From Gemmatimonadetes bacterium 13_2_20CM_2_65_7 (GTDB taxonomy: Bacteria; Gemmatimonadota; Gemmatimonadetes; Gemmatimonadales; GWC2-71-9): a stretch of DNA of 44,226 nucleotides. Location: positions 1-44,226 of the forward strand of contig MNDR01000051.1 of NCBI GenBank assembly GCA_001915025.1, in the 5' to 3' direction. The translations under genes were made by a program, and so were the position numbers. Positions 1 to 10,774 of the stretch are shown one piece after another (position 1 is the stretch's first letter; every line of letters starts with the position of its first letter). The notes below the pieces were generated by a model. That model did no database searches. It saw only the letters and a list, made by a program, of their open reading frames with translations, and was not told the DNA's origin.

Positions 1-2
1 TG

Positions 3-539
3 GCCAGTGGCCAGGTCAACATCCGCTGGCCCGCTCGCTTGGCGAGCGGTGATCCGGTGCCGGCCGGGGACTACAACGTCATTGTGGAAGCAGCGATCGG
101 GCAGAACAACTTCGCCACGTCACTGCCCATTCGGATCTCCCACGGCGCCGTCGATACGCTGCCGCATCTCACCAGCCTGCCGGGCTACACGTACCTCCCG
201 GAGACGGAAGTACCGCCGAAGAGTTGGCGACCGATGGGACTCGCGTCCGTCTATACCGGGGCCGCGCTCGCCGGAACCGCGGCGCTCTCGAACGGCAATC
301 TCGGTTCGACCTCGTTGCGTGAAGGCGGAATCATCGGCGCTGGGCTGGTGGTCGCCGGATTCGTGATGACCTTGAAAAAGCCCGCTCCCCAGCCGGCGCG
401 CGGCAACATTCTCTACAATCAGCTGTTGCGCGAGCAAATCTCCCGGCGCAACACCGAGATCGCGCAGGAGAACACACGGCGGCGCCAGCAGGTGGCGTTG
501 AGTGTGGTCCCGCTGCCACGAACGGGAGGTGGGCGATGA
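3..539 (+). CDS. Hypothetical protein, 5' end outside window
   Basis: The reading frame is open from the left edge, so the true start is upstream; the first in-frame start codon seen is a TTG at 39. The first ~70 visible residues look like an extracellular beta-sandwich strand pattern (a VPAGDYNV stretch resembling FlgD-type Ig-like repeats). Two hydrophobic Ala/Gly-rich stretches follow, around residues 65-85 and 93-112, the second followed by KK. The tail is charged and probably helical, rich in Arg, Gln and Glu. The gene ends in an ATGA overlap with the next gene, so the two are probably co-transcribed. I do not recognise a family; a membrane-anchored envelope protein is an inference. Confidence 0.6.
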   Translation, partial: ASGQVNIRWPARLASGDPVPAGDYNVIVEAAIGQNNFATSLPIRISHGAVDTLPHLTSLPGYTYLPETEVPPKSWRPMGLASVYTGAALAGTAALSNGNLGSTSLREGGIIGAGLVVAGFVMTLKKPAPQPARGNILYNQLLREQISRRNTEIAQENTRRRQQVALSVVPLPRTGGGR

Positions 540-1216
540 GCGGACATGCAGGGCGGTTCGGCGGTTGGGCGGTTTGCGGGTTTATCGTCCTGCTAACGGC
601 CCAACCGCTCAACGCCCTGACCGCCCAACACTTCTCCATCGGCCCCGAGGTCGCGTTCGGAGACTACCGCGAAGTGTCTTCCGACCTGCACTATCGCGGC
701 GTCGGCGGAGGCGCCACGGCGACCGTGACGTGGAGGAAATTCTCCGCCGATATCGCGATCTCGAAGGTGACGTACAAACCGACGAGTGACGGGACCGCGA
801 CGCAGCAGTTCGATGCACGCGAAGTCGACGTCCGCCTGCGCTACTACGTCTCGGGCCCCATCAGTGCCGAGCTGGGGTTCGTCAACCGCAAAGCCGATCC
901 GGAGTTCGAGGCGCAGTCGATGGGCGCGATCACGGCCGGTGCGCACATGGGCTATTTACTCGGGCCCGGCGTGCACATGGCGTTGAGCGGCGGCCTGATG
1001 TTCGGCCCGCGGTTCTCAGGCGGCGGCACGATCTCACCACTCGGCGCGCTGCGTCTGGGACTGGGACTGACCGTTGACGCGTTGCGCGGCCGGTTGCGAT
1101 TCAACGGCGACTACGATTTTCAGCGCATTTCGCGGAAAACGAACGACGGTAGCGGCGAGTTGCCGGCGCCGATTCAGCAGTCGCTGGGCCGCGCCGGGAT
1201 GGCGGTCGCCTTTTAG
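536..1216 (+). CDS. Predicted outer-membrane beta-barrel protein
   Basis: The product has 226 aa. Residues 1 to about 30 contain a signal peptide with a hydrophobic core (CGFIVLLTAQPLNAL) ending near LTAQ. The rest alternates short amphipathic strands with Gly-rich turns (GVGGGATATVTW, ARSVD-like strands, GGGLMFGPRFSGGG) and ends in Phe (GMAVAF), the classic C-terminal residue of barrel proteins recognised by BamA. The start ATG overlaps the upstream stop in ATGA. No enzymatic motif is visible. The outer-membrane location is inferred from these general features; the ligand or role is unknown. Confidence 0.65.
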   Translation: MSGHAGRFGGWAVCGFIVLLTAQPLNALTAQHFSIGPEVAFGDYREVSSDLHYRGVGGGATATVTWRKFSADIAISKVTYKPTSDGTATQQFDAREVDVRLRYYVSGPISAELGFVNRKADPEFEAQSMGAITAGAHMGYLLGPGVHMALSGGLMFGPRFSGGGTISPLGALRLGLGLTVDALRGRLRFNGDYDFQRISRKTNDGSGELPAPIQQSLGRAGMAVAF

Positions 1217-1232
1217 CACCTTGTTTCAGGCC

Positions 1233-1265
1233 TTGACAGCGCACCAGATACAGGGAGATTAGACT
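1233..1265 (+). promoter_or_regulatory. Candidate promoter of the leu/ilv operon
   Basis: A perfect -35 hexamer TTGACA lies at 1233-1238, just after the preceding gene. The -10 is poor: GAGATT at 1255-1260 gives a 16-bp spacer, while the better TAGACT at 1260-1265 gives a long 21-bp spacer. In the second case transcription would begin almost at the leader ATG (1273). The position before the leader peptide fits, but the exact -10 cannot be fixed by eye. Confidence 0.4.
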
Positions 1266-1272
1266 CTCGCAC

Positions 1273-1371
1273 ATGAACTCGCTCGCGCTGCTGCTGCTCG
1301 TCGTCGTCCTGCTCCTGAGCCTTACACTGTTCAGGACGGGGTTCGCGGCGCGCGCGGAGTTGACAATCTAG
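1273..1371 (+). CDS. Branched-chain amino-acid leader peptide (attenuator)
   Basis: This 32-codon ORF starts with ATG and ends in TAG. Eleven of 32 residues are Leu; residues 6-15 are LLLLVVVLLL, an uninterrupted run of Leu and Val codons. It lies immediately upstream of an intrinsic terminator and of leuA, where leader peptides of leucine or ilv operons sit. A purine-rich AGGGAG lies 15 nt before the start, rather far for a Shine-Dalgarno site. The peptide itself probably has no function; ribosome stalling at the Leu/Val codons (1282-1329) when leucyl- or valyl-tRNA is scarce would expose 1340-1350 for antiterminator pairing. It is a textbook leader, found here by reading; hydrophobicity alone could suggest a tiny membrane peptide, but the downstream structures argue against that. 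Confidence 0.85.
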   Translation: MNSLALLLLVVVLLLSLTLFRTGFAARAELTI

Positions 1372-1407
1372 CAGAGTCGTAACGACTGAAGACCGGCGCC
1401 GCGGACC
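1340..1407 (+). promoter_or_regulatory. Antiterminator pairing of the leu/ilv attenuator
   Basis: Bases 1340-1350 (GGTTCGCGGCG), inside the leader ORF after its Leu/Val run, are complementary to 1397-1407 (CGCCGCGGACC) over 11 bp with a single G-U pair. The second segment contains the whole 5' arm of the terminator stem (1398-1407), so the two structures exclude each other. A small AGTCG-TAA-CGACT hairpin (1375-1387) lies in the loop between them. A ribosome finishing the leader would cover 1340-1350 and allow termination; one stalled on Leu/Val codons would leave it free and allow read-through. Confidence 0.8.
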
Positions 1408-1431
1408 CAGCAAGGTCCGCGGCTTTTTTTT
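1398..1431 (+). terminator. Intrinsic terminator (attenuator) before leuA
   Basis: A perfect 10-bp stem is formed by GCCGCGGACC (1398-1407) and GGTCCGCGGC (1414-1423) around a 6-nt loop, followed directly by eight T residues (1424-1431). It lies 25 bp before the leuA ATG, so it must be bypassed for operon expression. Confidence 0.93.
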
Positions 1432-1456
1432 ACCGCGGAGCGAGGAGGAGGAAGCC

Positions 1457-3010
1457 ATGCATCGGGATGTGATCATCTTCGATACCACGTTGCGTGACGG
1501 CGAGCAGGCACCGGGAAACGCCATGACCCCGGACAGCAAGCTGCGCCTGGCCCGGCAGCTCGACGCGCTGGGTGTGGACGTGATCGAAGCCGGCTTCCCG
1601 GCGGCCTCGCAGGGCGATCTTCGCGGTGTTCGGGACATCGCGGAAGCGGTCAGACGTCCCGTCATCGCCGCGCTGGCGCGCTGTCACGAGCGCGATATCG
1701 ATCTCGCCGCTGAGGCGCTGCAGCCCGCGCAGCGCAAACGGATCCACGTTTTCATCGCGACCTCCGAGATCCATCTCGAGCACAAGCTCAAGATCGACCG
1801 CGAGGCATGCCTCGCGCGGGCGCGCGCGTCGGTGCGACGGGCGCGCGGCTATGCCGCCGACGTCGAATTCTCAGCGGAAGATGCAACCCGTACCGATACG
1901 GATTTCCTGTGTCGCGTGGTGGCTGCCGCCATTGAGGAGGGCGCGACCACCATCAATCTGCCGGATACGGTTGGATACACGACGCCCGCGGAGTATGCCG
2001 CGTTGTTCCGGACCGTGCGCGAGCGGGTGCCCGGGACGCGAGACATCGTCCTGAGCGCGCACTGCCATGACGATCTCGGCCTGGCGGTCGCGAACTCGTT
2101 GGCCGCCATCGAGGCCGGCGCCGGTCAGGTGGAGTGCACGATCAACGGCATCGGTGAACGGGCCGGCAATGCGGCGCTCGAGGAGATCGTCATGGCGGGG
2201 CGCGTGCGGCCGCAGGTCATCTCATTCCGTTGCCAGGTGAATCCACGCGAGATCATGCGAACCAGTCGGATGGTGTCGCATGAAATCGGCGTATTTCCGC
2301 AGCCCAACAAAGCCATCGTCGGCCGGAATGCGTTCGCTCACGAGGCGGGCATCCATCAGCACGGCGTGCTCCAGAATGGTCTGACATACGAGATCATCCC
2401 GCCGGAAATGGTCGGCGCCGGCGGCTCGAGCATCGTGCTCGGCAAACACTCCGGACGTCACGCGCTCGAGCGCCGCTATCGAGAGCTGGGATACGAGCTC
2501 GACTCCAACGCGCTCGAAGCGCTCTACACCGAGTTCACCGCGCTGGCCGACAAGAAGCGCCACATCCTCGACGAAGATCTGCTGACGCTGCTGCACGACG
2601 GATTCCATCGGGCGCCAGAGGTCTACCACCTCGCCGAGCTGCGCGTCAGTTGCGGGACCGAGCCGGCGACAGCCGAAGTGCGCGTGGCCGGACCGGGATT
2701 CGGGGAGCGTACGGCCACCGCGACCGGCAATGGGCCGATCGCCGCCGCGTTCGCGGCCATCGGTGAAGCCGTCGGCCGCAGCATCGAGGTGCTCGATTTG
2801 TCCGTGAAGGCGGTGACGCCCGGTCGCGACAGCCTGGGCCGCGTGATCCTGCAGGTGCGGATCGACGGGAAATCACTGACCGGCCACGGCGCCTCCACTG
2901 ACATCGTCGACGCCGGCGCGCGCGCGCTGGTGCATGCGTTGAACAAGGTGGACCATGCCGACGGCCTCGAAGCGGCGGCGTTGGGCAGCAGTTACTTCTG
3001 GGGAGTGTAG
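1457..3010 (+). CDS. leuA: 2-isopropylmalate synthase
   Basis: It condenses acetyl-CoA with 2-oxoisovalerate, the first committed step of leucine synthesis, in the cytoplasm. The 517-aa length is typical of bacterial LeuA. The N-terminal DRE-TIM barrel begins with DTTLRDGEQAPG (residues 9-20, with Arg13 and Asp14 catalytic/metal-binding in the family). The metal-binding HCHDDLGLAVANS and the GIGERAGNAALEE motifs follow. The C-terminal ~130 residues form the LeuA dimer regulatory domain, so leucine feedback inhibition is expected from family knowledge. The start is set by a strong Shine-Dalgarno (GAGGAGGAGGA, 1442-1452) before the ATG. It is the first structural gene after the attenuator. Confidence 0.97.
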   Translation: MHRDVIIFDTTLRDGEQAPGNAMTPDSKLRLARQLDALGVDVIEAGFPAASQGDLRGVRDIAEAVRRPVIAALARCHERDIDLAAEALQPAQRKRIHVFIATSEIHLEHKLKIDREACLARARASVRRARGYAADVEFSAEDATRTDTDFLCRVVAAAIEEGATTINLPDTVGYTTPAEYAALFRTVRERVPGTRDIVLSAHCHDDLGLAVANSLAAIEAGAGQVECTINGIGERAGNAALEEIVMAGRVRPQVISFRCQVNPREIMRTSRMVSHEIGVFPQPNKAIVGRNAFAHEAGIHQHGVLQNGLTYEIIPPEMVGAGGSSIVLGKHSGRHALERRYRELGYELDSNALEALYTEFTALADKKRHILDEDLLTLLHDGFHRAPEVYHLAELRVSCGTEPATAEVRVAGPGFGERTATATGNGPIAAAFAAIGEAVGRSIEVLDLSVKAVTPGRDSLGRVILQVRIDGKSLTGHGASTDIVDAGARALVHALNKVDHADGLEAAALGSSYFWGV

Positions 3011-3016
3011 GCACTC

Positions 3017-4693
3017 ATGAGCCGATTACTGACGGGCGGTGAGATTCTCTGCCGCACCCTGCTGGACGCGGGCGTCGACGTGTTGTTCGGCTATCCCGGC
3101 GGGGCGATCATGCCGTTCTACGACGCGCTGCACGGGCATCCTGCGCTCCGGCATATCCTCGTCCGCCACGAGCAGGCAGCGGCCCACGCCGCGGACGGCT
3201 ACGCGCGCGCGAGCAATCGTCTAGGCGTCTGCGTGGCGACTTCCGGACCCGGTGCAACCAACCTCGTCACGGGACTCGCGACGGCGCACATGGACGGCTC
3301 GCCGGTCCTCGCGATCACCGGTCAGGTGTCGCGTCCCATGCTCGGACGCGACGCATTTCAGGAAACCGACGTCGTCGGTGTGACGGCGCCGGTCACAAAG
3401 CACAACGCGCTGGTCCGTGACGTCGCCGAGCTCGCGGATGTCGTGCGCGAGGCGATGGCGATTGCCGTCGAAGGTCGGCCTGGCCCCGTGCTGGTGGACG
3501 TCCCGAAGGACGTGCAGAACCAGAAAGCCGAGTACGAGTCTCGCGCGATCCGTCCCGCGAAGGCGCCTCGCGAAGCCGGGCGGCCGTTGAATGATGACGC
3601 ACTCCGCGACATCGCACGCCTGATCGCGTCGGCGGAACGGCCGCTGATGATGATAGGCCGGGGCATCATCGTGAGCGGTGCGTACGCCGAGGTGCTAGCG
3701 CTTGCCGAGCGCACGGGAATGCCGGTGATCACAACCCTCCTTGGCATCAGCGCCTTCCCACAGGCGCACGCCTTGCACCTCGGCATGCCGGGGATGCACG
3801 GTGAGGTGCACGTCAACAAGGCAATTCAGGCGGCCGATGTGATCGTCGGCATTGGTCTGCGCTTCGACGACCGGGTTACGGGCAATACCGCCACGTTTGC
3901 ACCGCGTGCGAAGATCGTGCACATCGACATCGACGCCGCCGCAATCGGCCGCAACGTGCCGGTTGCCGTGGGCATTGCGGGCGACGCGAAGGCGGTGGTC
4001 GGCCGGCTGCTGACGTTCGTTGAGCCGCGCGACTGCGCGCGCTGGCAGGAAGAGATCAGCGGGCTCATGCGCCCGCGCGAAGAGGTATTCTCCGGCGGGC
4101 TCACTCCCGAGACGATCTTCTCGGCGCTTGCGGAGGTGACCGGGGGACGAACCACGATCGTGTCGGACGTGGGCCAACATCAGATGTGGGTCGCGCAGCG
4201 CTATCCCTTCCAGCGACCCAACTCGCACATCACGTCGGGCGGCCTTGGCGCAATGGGGTTCGCGGTGCCGGCGGCGATGGGCGTGCATCTCGCGCGTCCG
4301 GACGAGCCGGTGTGGGCGATTTCGGGCGACGGCGGATTTCAGATGAACATGGCCGAAATTGCGACCATGATTCAGGAAGGGCTCGTCGTGAAGCTCGCGA
4401 TCTTCAACAACGGCTATCTCGGCATGGTGCGGCAGTGGCAGCAGTTCTTCCATGGCGGCCGCTACGCCAGCACGCCGATTTGGAGTCCCGACTACGTCAA
4501 GCTCGCGGCGGCCTACGGCATTCCGGGGTGGCGTATCAAGAGCGCCGGCGAGCTCGAAGACGCGCTGCGGCGCGCGAACCAGTCTGCCGGTCCCGCGCTC
4601 GTCGAGCTCGTGATCGAGCAGGAGGCCAATGTCTTTCCGATGATCGTGCCCGGTGGATCGCTTTCGGAGCCGCTGGAAGCGGCGCCCGTATGA
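3017..4693 (+). CDS. ilvB: Acetolactate synthase, large catalytic subunit
   Basis: This TPP-dependent enzyme makes 2-acetolactate or 2-aceto-2-hydroxybutyrate, the first common step for Val, Leu and Ile. It has 558 aa. The family's catalytic Glu is visible as Glu52 in [29 protein letters not shown] (from about residue 436) through [13 protein letters not shown] is the TPP/Mg2+ binding motif. The FGYPGGA start and the [11 protein letters not shown]-domain motif fit anabolic AHAS. It follows leuA by 6 bp and overlaps the small-subunit gene by ATGA, so it is translationally coupled to its partner. Confidence 0.96.
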   Translation: MSRLLTGGEILCRTLLDAGVDVLFGYPGGAIMPFYDALHGHPALRHILVRHEQAAAHAADGYARASNRLGVCVATSGPGATNLVTGLATAHMDGSPVLAITGQVSRPMLGRDAFQETDVVGVTAPVTKHNALVRDVAELADVVREAMAIAVEGRPGPVLVDVPKDVQNQKAEYESRAIRPAKAPREAGRPLNDDALRDIARLIASAERPLMMIGRGIIVSGAYAEVLALAERTGMPVITTLLGISAFPQAHALHLGMPGMHGEVHVNKAIQAADVIVGIGLRFDDRVTGNTATFAPRAKIVHIDIDAAAIGRNVPVAVGIAGDAKAVVGRLLTFVEPRDCARWQEEISGLMRPREEVFSGGLTPETIFSALAEVTGGRTTIVSDVGQHQMWVAQRYPFQRPNSHITSGGLGAMGFAVPAAMGVHLARPDEPVWAISGDGGFQMNMAEIATMIQEGLVVKLAIFNNGYLGMVRQWQQFFHGGRYASTPIWSPDYVKLAAAYGIPGWRIKSAGELEDALRRANQSAGPALVELVIEQEANVFPMIVPGGSLSEPLEAAPV

Positions 4694-4950
4694 AGCAGGC
4701 CCGTACGGTGACCGTGCGGCTCGAGGAAGAGCTGCTCACGCTCGGCCGTGCGTGCGGCGTGCTGCGCCGGCACAACCTGCCGATCCGCGACTTCGCGGTG
4801 GTCTCCAACGGTCATCCGGGGACGTGGAAGCTTTCGTGTGTGATCGAAGCGGAGGATGCCGCGCTCAAGGGGCTGGTCCTGCAAATCAACAACGTGATCG
4901 GCGTCCGCGAGACGACGGTCACTCCCAGTTTCCTTTCGGAGGTTTCATGA
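4690..4950 (+). CDS. ilvN: Acetolactate synthase, small regulatory subunit (short ACT type)
   Basis: The product has only 86 aa, a single ACT domain. This is much shorter than the ~160-aa IlvH/IlvN with a second C-terminal domain, and near the size of E. coli IlvM (87 aa) or IlvN (96 aa). The recognisable pattern is a beta strand (ARTVTVRLE), a helix ([18 protein letters not shown]) and strands ending in a VIGVRETTV stretch. It overlaps both ilvB (ATGA at 4690) and ilvC (ATGA at 4947), matching the usual large-small-ilvC order. By family role it binds IlvB and confers feedback control; which amino acid it senses cannot be read from sequence. The symbol could equally be ilvH or ilvM. Confidence 0.85.
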   Translation: MKQARTVTVRLEEELLTLGRACGVLRRHNLPIRDFAVVSNGHPGTWKLSCVIEAEDAALKGLVLQINNVIGVRETTVTPSFLSEVS

Positions 4951-6011
4951 GCTCATCGGTACGCGTCTATTACGACGCGGACGCCGATCGCGCGCGCCTG
5001 CGCGACCGCGTCTTTGCAATCATCGGCTACGGCAGTCAGGGACATGCGCACGCGCAGAACCTACGCGACAGTGGCGCCAACGTGATCGTCGGACTGCGGC
5101 CGGGAGGTCCATCCTCGGCGCGCGCGGCGAGCGACGGGCTCGAGGTGCGCTCCGTCGCCGACGCCGCGCGAGCGGGCGATGTGATCATGATGCTCGTTCC
5201 CGATCAGGAGCAGCGTGCCGTCTACGAAGACGCGCTCGCCCCCGCACTCGGCCCAGGCAAGACGCTGATGTTCGCGCACGGGTTCAACATTCACTTCGGC
5301 GAAATCGTGCCGCCCACTGCGGTCGACGTGTCGATGATCGCCCCGAAGTCTCCCGGCCATCTGGTCCGCAGCGAGTACCAGGCGGGGCGCGGCGTGCCCG
5401 CACTGGTCGCGGTGCATCAGGATGCCAGCGGCTCGGCGCTGCCGAACGCGCTGGCGTACGCGGCTGGGATCGGGTGCGCGCGTGCCGGCGTCATCGGCAC
5501 CACCTTCGCCGAGGAGACGGAGACCGATCTGTTCGGCGAGCAGGCGGTGCTGTGTGGCGGTGTCACCGCGCTGGTGCAGGCGGGCTTCGACACGCTCACC
5601 GAGGCCGGCTACGCGCCGGAAATGGCCTACTTCGAGTGTCTGCACGAGCTGAAGCTCATCGTGGATCTGATCTACCGCGGTGGTCTGGGCTTCATGCGTC
5701 ATTCGATCAGCAACACCGCCGAGTACGGCGACCTCACACGCGGCGATCGCGTGATCAGTCCGGCGGTGCGGGCGGAGATGCGCAGGCTGCTCGCCGACAT
5801 CCGCAGCGGGGCATTCGCGCGGGAATGGATCGCCGAGTGTCGCGCCGGCGCGCCGCGCTTCGCCGAGCTGCGACGCGCGGCCCGGCAGCATCCTATCGAA
5901 AAAGTGGGCGCCGAGCTGCGGGCGATGATGCCGTGGACGGAGGAGGGGAAGGCGCGCCGCGCCAAGGCGAAGCCTGCCCGCGAAACAGAGACGGAGCGCG
6001 CTCGCGCGTGA
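4947..6011 (+). CDS. ilvC: Ketol-acid reductoisomerase (class I)
   Basis: It isomerises and reduces acetohydroxy acids using NAD(P)H and Mg2+, the second common branched-chain step. The 354 aa fit the short class I form. The Rossmann motif [17 protein letters not shown] (about residues 27-43) binds the cofactor. The metal/active-site residues lie in [16 protein letters not shown] and in [19 protein letters not shown], and the SNTAEYGD motif is present. The last ~20 residues form a charged Lys/Arg/Glu-rich extension beyond the usual end. The start is an ATG overlapping the previous stop, with CGGAGG 4 nt upstream. Confidence 0.96.
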   Translation: MSSSVRVYYDADADRARLRDRVFAIIGYGSQGHAHAQNLRDSGANVIVGLRPGGPSSARAASDGLEVRSVADAARAGDVIMMLVPDQEQRAVYEDALAPALGPGKTLMFAHGFNIHFGEIVPPTAVDVSMIAPKSPGHLVRSEYQAGRGVPALVAVHQDASGSALPNALAYAAGIGCARAGVIGTTFAEETETDLFGEQAVLCGGVTALVQAGFDTLTEAGYAPEMAYFECLHELKLIVDLIYRGGLGFMRHSISNTAEYGDLTRGDRVISPAVRAEMRRLLADIRSGAFAREWIAECRAGAPRFAELRRAARQHPIEKVGAELRAMMPWTEEGKARRAKAKPARETETERARA

Positions 6012-6016
6012 CGGAG

Positions 6017-7434
<1,418 letters not shown>

Positions 7435-7435
<1 letters not shown>

Positions 7436-8019
7436 TGGAGCCGTTCGTGCGTCACCGGGGAAAAGCGGCCGCGCTGCCACGCCAGGACGTGGACACCGAT
7501 CAGATCATCCCGAAGCAGTTTCTGCGCGGCCTCGAGCGCACCGGTCTTGGCGCCAGCCTGTTTTTCGACTGGCGCGCGCAGCCCGGGTTCGAGCTCAATG
7601 ATCCGGCGACCGAGGGAGCGTCGATCCTGATCACCGGACCGAACTTCGGTTGCGGCTCGTCGCGCGAACATGCCGTCTGGGCACTCGCGGAATACGGCTT
7701 CCGCGCGATCATCGCGCCGTCCTTCGCGGACATCTTTTTCGCCAACTGTTGCCGCAATGGCGTCGTGCCGGTCCAGCTGGGCCCGGCTCTAGTCGACACG
7801 CTCATGCAGCGAGCGCAGCGCGCGACGGTCGGGGGGGCGCGCCGCTACGAAGTCGTCGTCGATCTCGCGGAGCAGTCGGTGTCGGACGAGAGCGGGTTTG
7901 TGGCGCCGTTTGCGTTCGACCCCTATCGGCGCGAGCTGTTGCTGCGGGGCCTCGACGAGATCGACCGTACTCTGCTCGAGGAGCCGCGCATCGCCGAGTA
8001 CGAGCGGCTGCACCAATGA
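7435..8019 (+). CDS. leuD: 3-isopropylmalate dehydratase, small subunit
   Basis: This is the swivel-domain partner of LeuC, forming the cytoplasmic isopropylmalate isomerase. The 194-aa product is the usual size. Characteristic motifs are DVDTDQIIPKQFL near the N-terminus, GPNFGCGSSREHAVWAL in the middle and FADIFFANCCRNG. The ATG shares one base with the leuC stop, and the 3' end overlaps leuB by ATGA, so LeuC, LeuD and LeuB should be made together. Confidence 0.96.
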
Positions 8020-9101
8020 AACGTCTCTCCATTGCGGTTCTGCCCGGCGACGGCATCGGCCCCGAGGTCATCGCGCAGGCAGTGCGCGTGCTAGAGGCGG
8101 TGGGCGAGCGCTTCGACCTCTGCTTCGAGTTCGCGAGGTATCCCATCGGCGCGGCGGGCGTCGCGCTGGCCAACGATCCACTGCCGGCGGTGACGCGCAA
8201 CGCGGTCGTCCACAGCGACGCTGTGTTGCTCGGGGCCGTTGGCGATCCCGCGTTGGATGGCGCGCCGCGCGAGCTGCGACCCGAGACCGGCTTGCTCGCG
8301 TTGCGGAAGCTCTTGAAGGTCTATGCCAATCTGCGGCCGGTTGCGATGCGGCCGGCCTTGCTGGCTGCCTCGCCGCTCAAGGCCGATCGGCTGCACGGCG
8401 TCGATCTGCTCGTCGTGCGCGAGCTGACCGGAGGGCTGTACTACGGTGAGCCGCGTGGCCGCAATGGAACGACTGCGGTGAACACGCTCGTATATACGAC
8501 CGCCGAAATCGAGCGTGTGGCGCGGGTGGCGTTCGCTGCCGCGCGCGACCGGAAGAGGTTGGTCACGTCAGTGGACAAGGCCAACGTGCTCGAGGTATCC
8601 CAGCTCTGGCGCGAAACCGTCACGAAGATCGCGCGCGATTACCCGGACGTGCGGCTCGAGCACGCGTATGTGGACACGGCGGCGATGCGCCTGGTTGCCG
8701 AGCCGGCATCGCTGGATGTCGTGCTGACGGAGAACATGTTCGGAGACATTCTCAGCGATGAAGCGGCGGTTCTCGCTGGTTCGCTGGGTCTTCTTCCATC
8801 GGCATCACTCGGTCCCGGGCCGGGCTTGTTCGAGCCCGTGCACGGTTCGGCCCCGCCGCTCGCGGGTCGCGACGTCGCCAATCCGATCGGCGCCATCGCG
8901 ACCGTCGCGCTCCTGCTCCGTCACGGCCTGAGGCTCGCCGAGGCGGCCGATGCGGTAGACGCTGCCATCGCCGCGGCGCTCGACGCGGGCGCGCGCACGC
9001 GGGACATCGCGCTGCCGGGCGAGCCGTCGATTGGCACGGCGGAGATGGGTGACCGGATTGTGGAACACGTCTTTAGCGGAGCCGTCGAGGGACTCGCGTG
9101 A
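8016..9101 (+). CDS. leuB: 3-isopropylmalate dehydrogenase
   Basis: NAD-dependent oxidative decarboxylation of 3-isopropylmalate to 2-oxoisocaproate, the last leucine-specific step before transamination. It has 361 aa and starts [18 protein letters not shown], the standard isopropylmalate/isocitrate dehydrogenase opening. Substrate and metal motifs are seen in [16 protein letters not shown], in [16 protein letters not shown] and in [19 protein letters not shown]; the NAD-binding region is [12 protein letters not shown]. It overlaps leuD (ATGA) and ilvD (GTGA). Confidence 0.96.
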   Translation: MKRLSIAVLPGDGIGPEVIAQAVRVLEAVGERFDLCFEFARYPIGAAGVALANDPLPAVTRNAVVHSDAVLLGAVGDPALDGAPRELRPETGLLALRKLLKVYANLRPVAMRPALLAASPLKADRLHGVDLLVVRELTGGLYYGEPRGRNGTTAVNTLVYTTAEIERVARVAFAAARDRKRLVTSVDKANVLEVSQLWRETVTKIARDYPDVRLEHAYVDTAAMRLVAEPASLDVVLTENMFGDILSDEAAVLAGSLGLLPSASLGPGPGLFEPVHGSAPPLAGRDVANPIGAIATVALLLRHGLRLAEAADAVDAAIAAALDAGARTRDIALPGEPSIGTAEMGDRIVEHVFSGAVEGLA

Positions 9102-10774
9102 GTGACAATTTTCGCAGTCGCGCTGTGACGGAAGGCCTGGAGCGCGCCCCCAATCGCGCCATGCTGCGCGCTGTCGGATTCCGGGACGGCGACTTCACCA
9201 AGCCCATCGTCGGCGTCGCGAGCGCCTACAGCACGATCACCCCGTGCAACTCGGGGCTCAACCGGCTCGCGGACCGCGCCGTGTCGGCGCTGCGGACGGG
9301 CGGCACGATGCCGCAGACGTTCGGCACGATCACCGTCAGCGACGGCATCTCGATGGGCACGGAGGGCATGCGCTACTCGCTGGTCTCGCGTGAAGTGATC
9401 GCCGATTCGATCGAGACGGCGTGCGGCGCGCAGCGGATGGACGGCCTGCTGGCGATCGGGGGATGCGACAAGAACATGCCGGGCGCGATGATCGCGATCG
9501 CCCGGCTCGACATCCCCGCCGTGTTTGTCTACGGTGGCACGATCAAGCCGGGTCATTACGCGGGTCGTGACCTGACGGTCGTCAGTGTGTTCGAAGCGGT
9601 CGGCGCCGTCGGGGCCGGCCGAATGGCGGCCGACGAGCTCGGGGAAATCGAACGGCGCGCATGTCCTGGGGCCGGTTCGTGCGGAGGGATGTTCACCGCG
9701 AACACGATGTCCGCCGCTATCGAAGCGATGGGCATGAGCCTGCCTTTCTCGTCGACCATGGCCGCGGAAGATCCCGAGACCGCCGACAGCGCCGCCCGAT
9801 CCGCCGACGTTCTGGTCGACGCAATCCGCCAGCGGCGGCTGCCGCGACAGATCCTCACGCGCCAGGCGTTCGAGAATGCCATCGCCGTGGTCATGGCACT
9901 GGGTGGATCCACTAACGCGGTCCTGCATCTCCTCGCCATCGCACGGGCCGCCGAGGTGCCGCTCTCGCTCCTGGATTTCGAAGCGGCGCGGGACCGGGTG
10001 CCCGTACTGTGCGACCTCAAGCCGTCGGGGCGTTTCGTCACGACAGATTTGCATCGCGCCGGCGGCATTCCCCAGGTCATGCGGATTCTGCTCGACCACA
10101 GCGCGCTGCGCGGCGACGCCGTGACTATAGAAGGAAAGACGGTCGCGGAGGTCCTGAAGAACGTGTCATCCCGCCCGCCGGTCGATCAGGAAGTGATTCG
10201 CCCCTGGGACCGGCCGATCGCCGAGCGTGGGCACATCGTGATCCTGCGTGGCAACCTGGCGCCCGAGGGCGCGGTCGCGAAGGTGAGTGGACATGCGCAC
10301 ATGAGCATCACGGGACCCGCGCGCGTGTTCGACTCGGAGGAAGCGTGTCTCGCAGCGATTCTCGCCGGGGCGATTCACACCGGCGACCTCATCGTGATCC
10401 GCTACGAAGGGCCGAAGGGTGGTCCGGGAATGCGCGAAATGCTGGCGCCGACTGCCGCACTTGTCGGCGCGGGATTGGGAGATTCCGTTGGTTTGATCAC
10501 CGATGGACGGTTCTCAGGCGGGACGCACGGCTTGGTGGTGGGTCACGTCGCTCCGGAAGCGGCGGTGGGCGGACCACTCGCCCTGGTGGAAGAGGGCGAT
10601 GCGATTACGATCGATGCCGATCGCCGCGAGCTGAGTGTGGACGTCTCGCAGCGCGACCTGGAGCGGCGCCGCGCGCGGTGGACGCCGCCCCCGCCGCGGT
10701 ACAAGTCCGGCGTCCTGGCCAAGTACACCCGCCTGGTCTCCAGCAGCAGCCTCGGCGCCGTCACGGACGCATGA
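9098..10774 (+). CDS. ilvD: Dihydroxy-acid dehydratase
   Basis: It dehydrates 2,3-dihydroxy-isovalerate and -3-methylvalerate, the third common branched-chain step, with an Fe-S cluster. The product has 558 aa. The three cluster-linked cysteines appear as Cys50 ([11 protein letters not shown]), Cys123 ([11 protein letters not shown]) and Cys195 ([15 protein letters not shown]). GRFSGGTHG near the C-terminus is the other family signature. All three Cys being present suggests a [2Fe-2S]-type enzyme, an inference from the family. Translation starts at a GTG overlapping the leuB stop (GTGA), and the gene overlaps pheA by ATGA. Confidence 0.95.
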   Translation: MSDNFRSRAVTEGLERAPNRAMLRAVGFRDGDFTKPIVGVASAYSTITPCNSGLNRLADRAVSALRTGGTMPQTFGTITVSDGISMGTEGMRYSLVSREVIADSIETACGAQRMDGLLAIGGCDKNMPGAMIAIARLDIPAVFVYGGTIKPGHYAGRDLTVVSVFEAVGAVGAGRMAADELGEIERRACPGAGSCGGMFTANTMSAAIEAMGMSLPFSSTMAAEDPETADSAARSADVLVDAIRQRRLPRQILTRQAFENAIAVVMALGGSTNAVLHLLAIARAAEVPLSLLDFEAARDRVPVLCDLKPSGRFVTTDLHRAGGIPQVMRILLDHSALRGDAVTIEGKTVAEVLKNVSSRPPVDQEVIRPWDRPIAERGHIVILRGNLAPEGAVAKVSGHAHMSITGPARVFDSEEACLAAILAGAIHTGDLIVIRYEGPKGGPGMREMLAPTAALVGAGLGDSVGLITDGRFSGGTHGLVVGHVAPEAAVGGPLALVEEGDAITIDADRRELSVDVSQRDLERRRARWTPPPPRYKSGVLAKYTRLVSSSSLGAVTDA

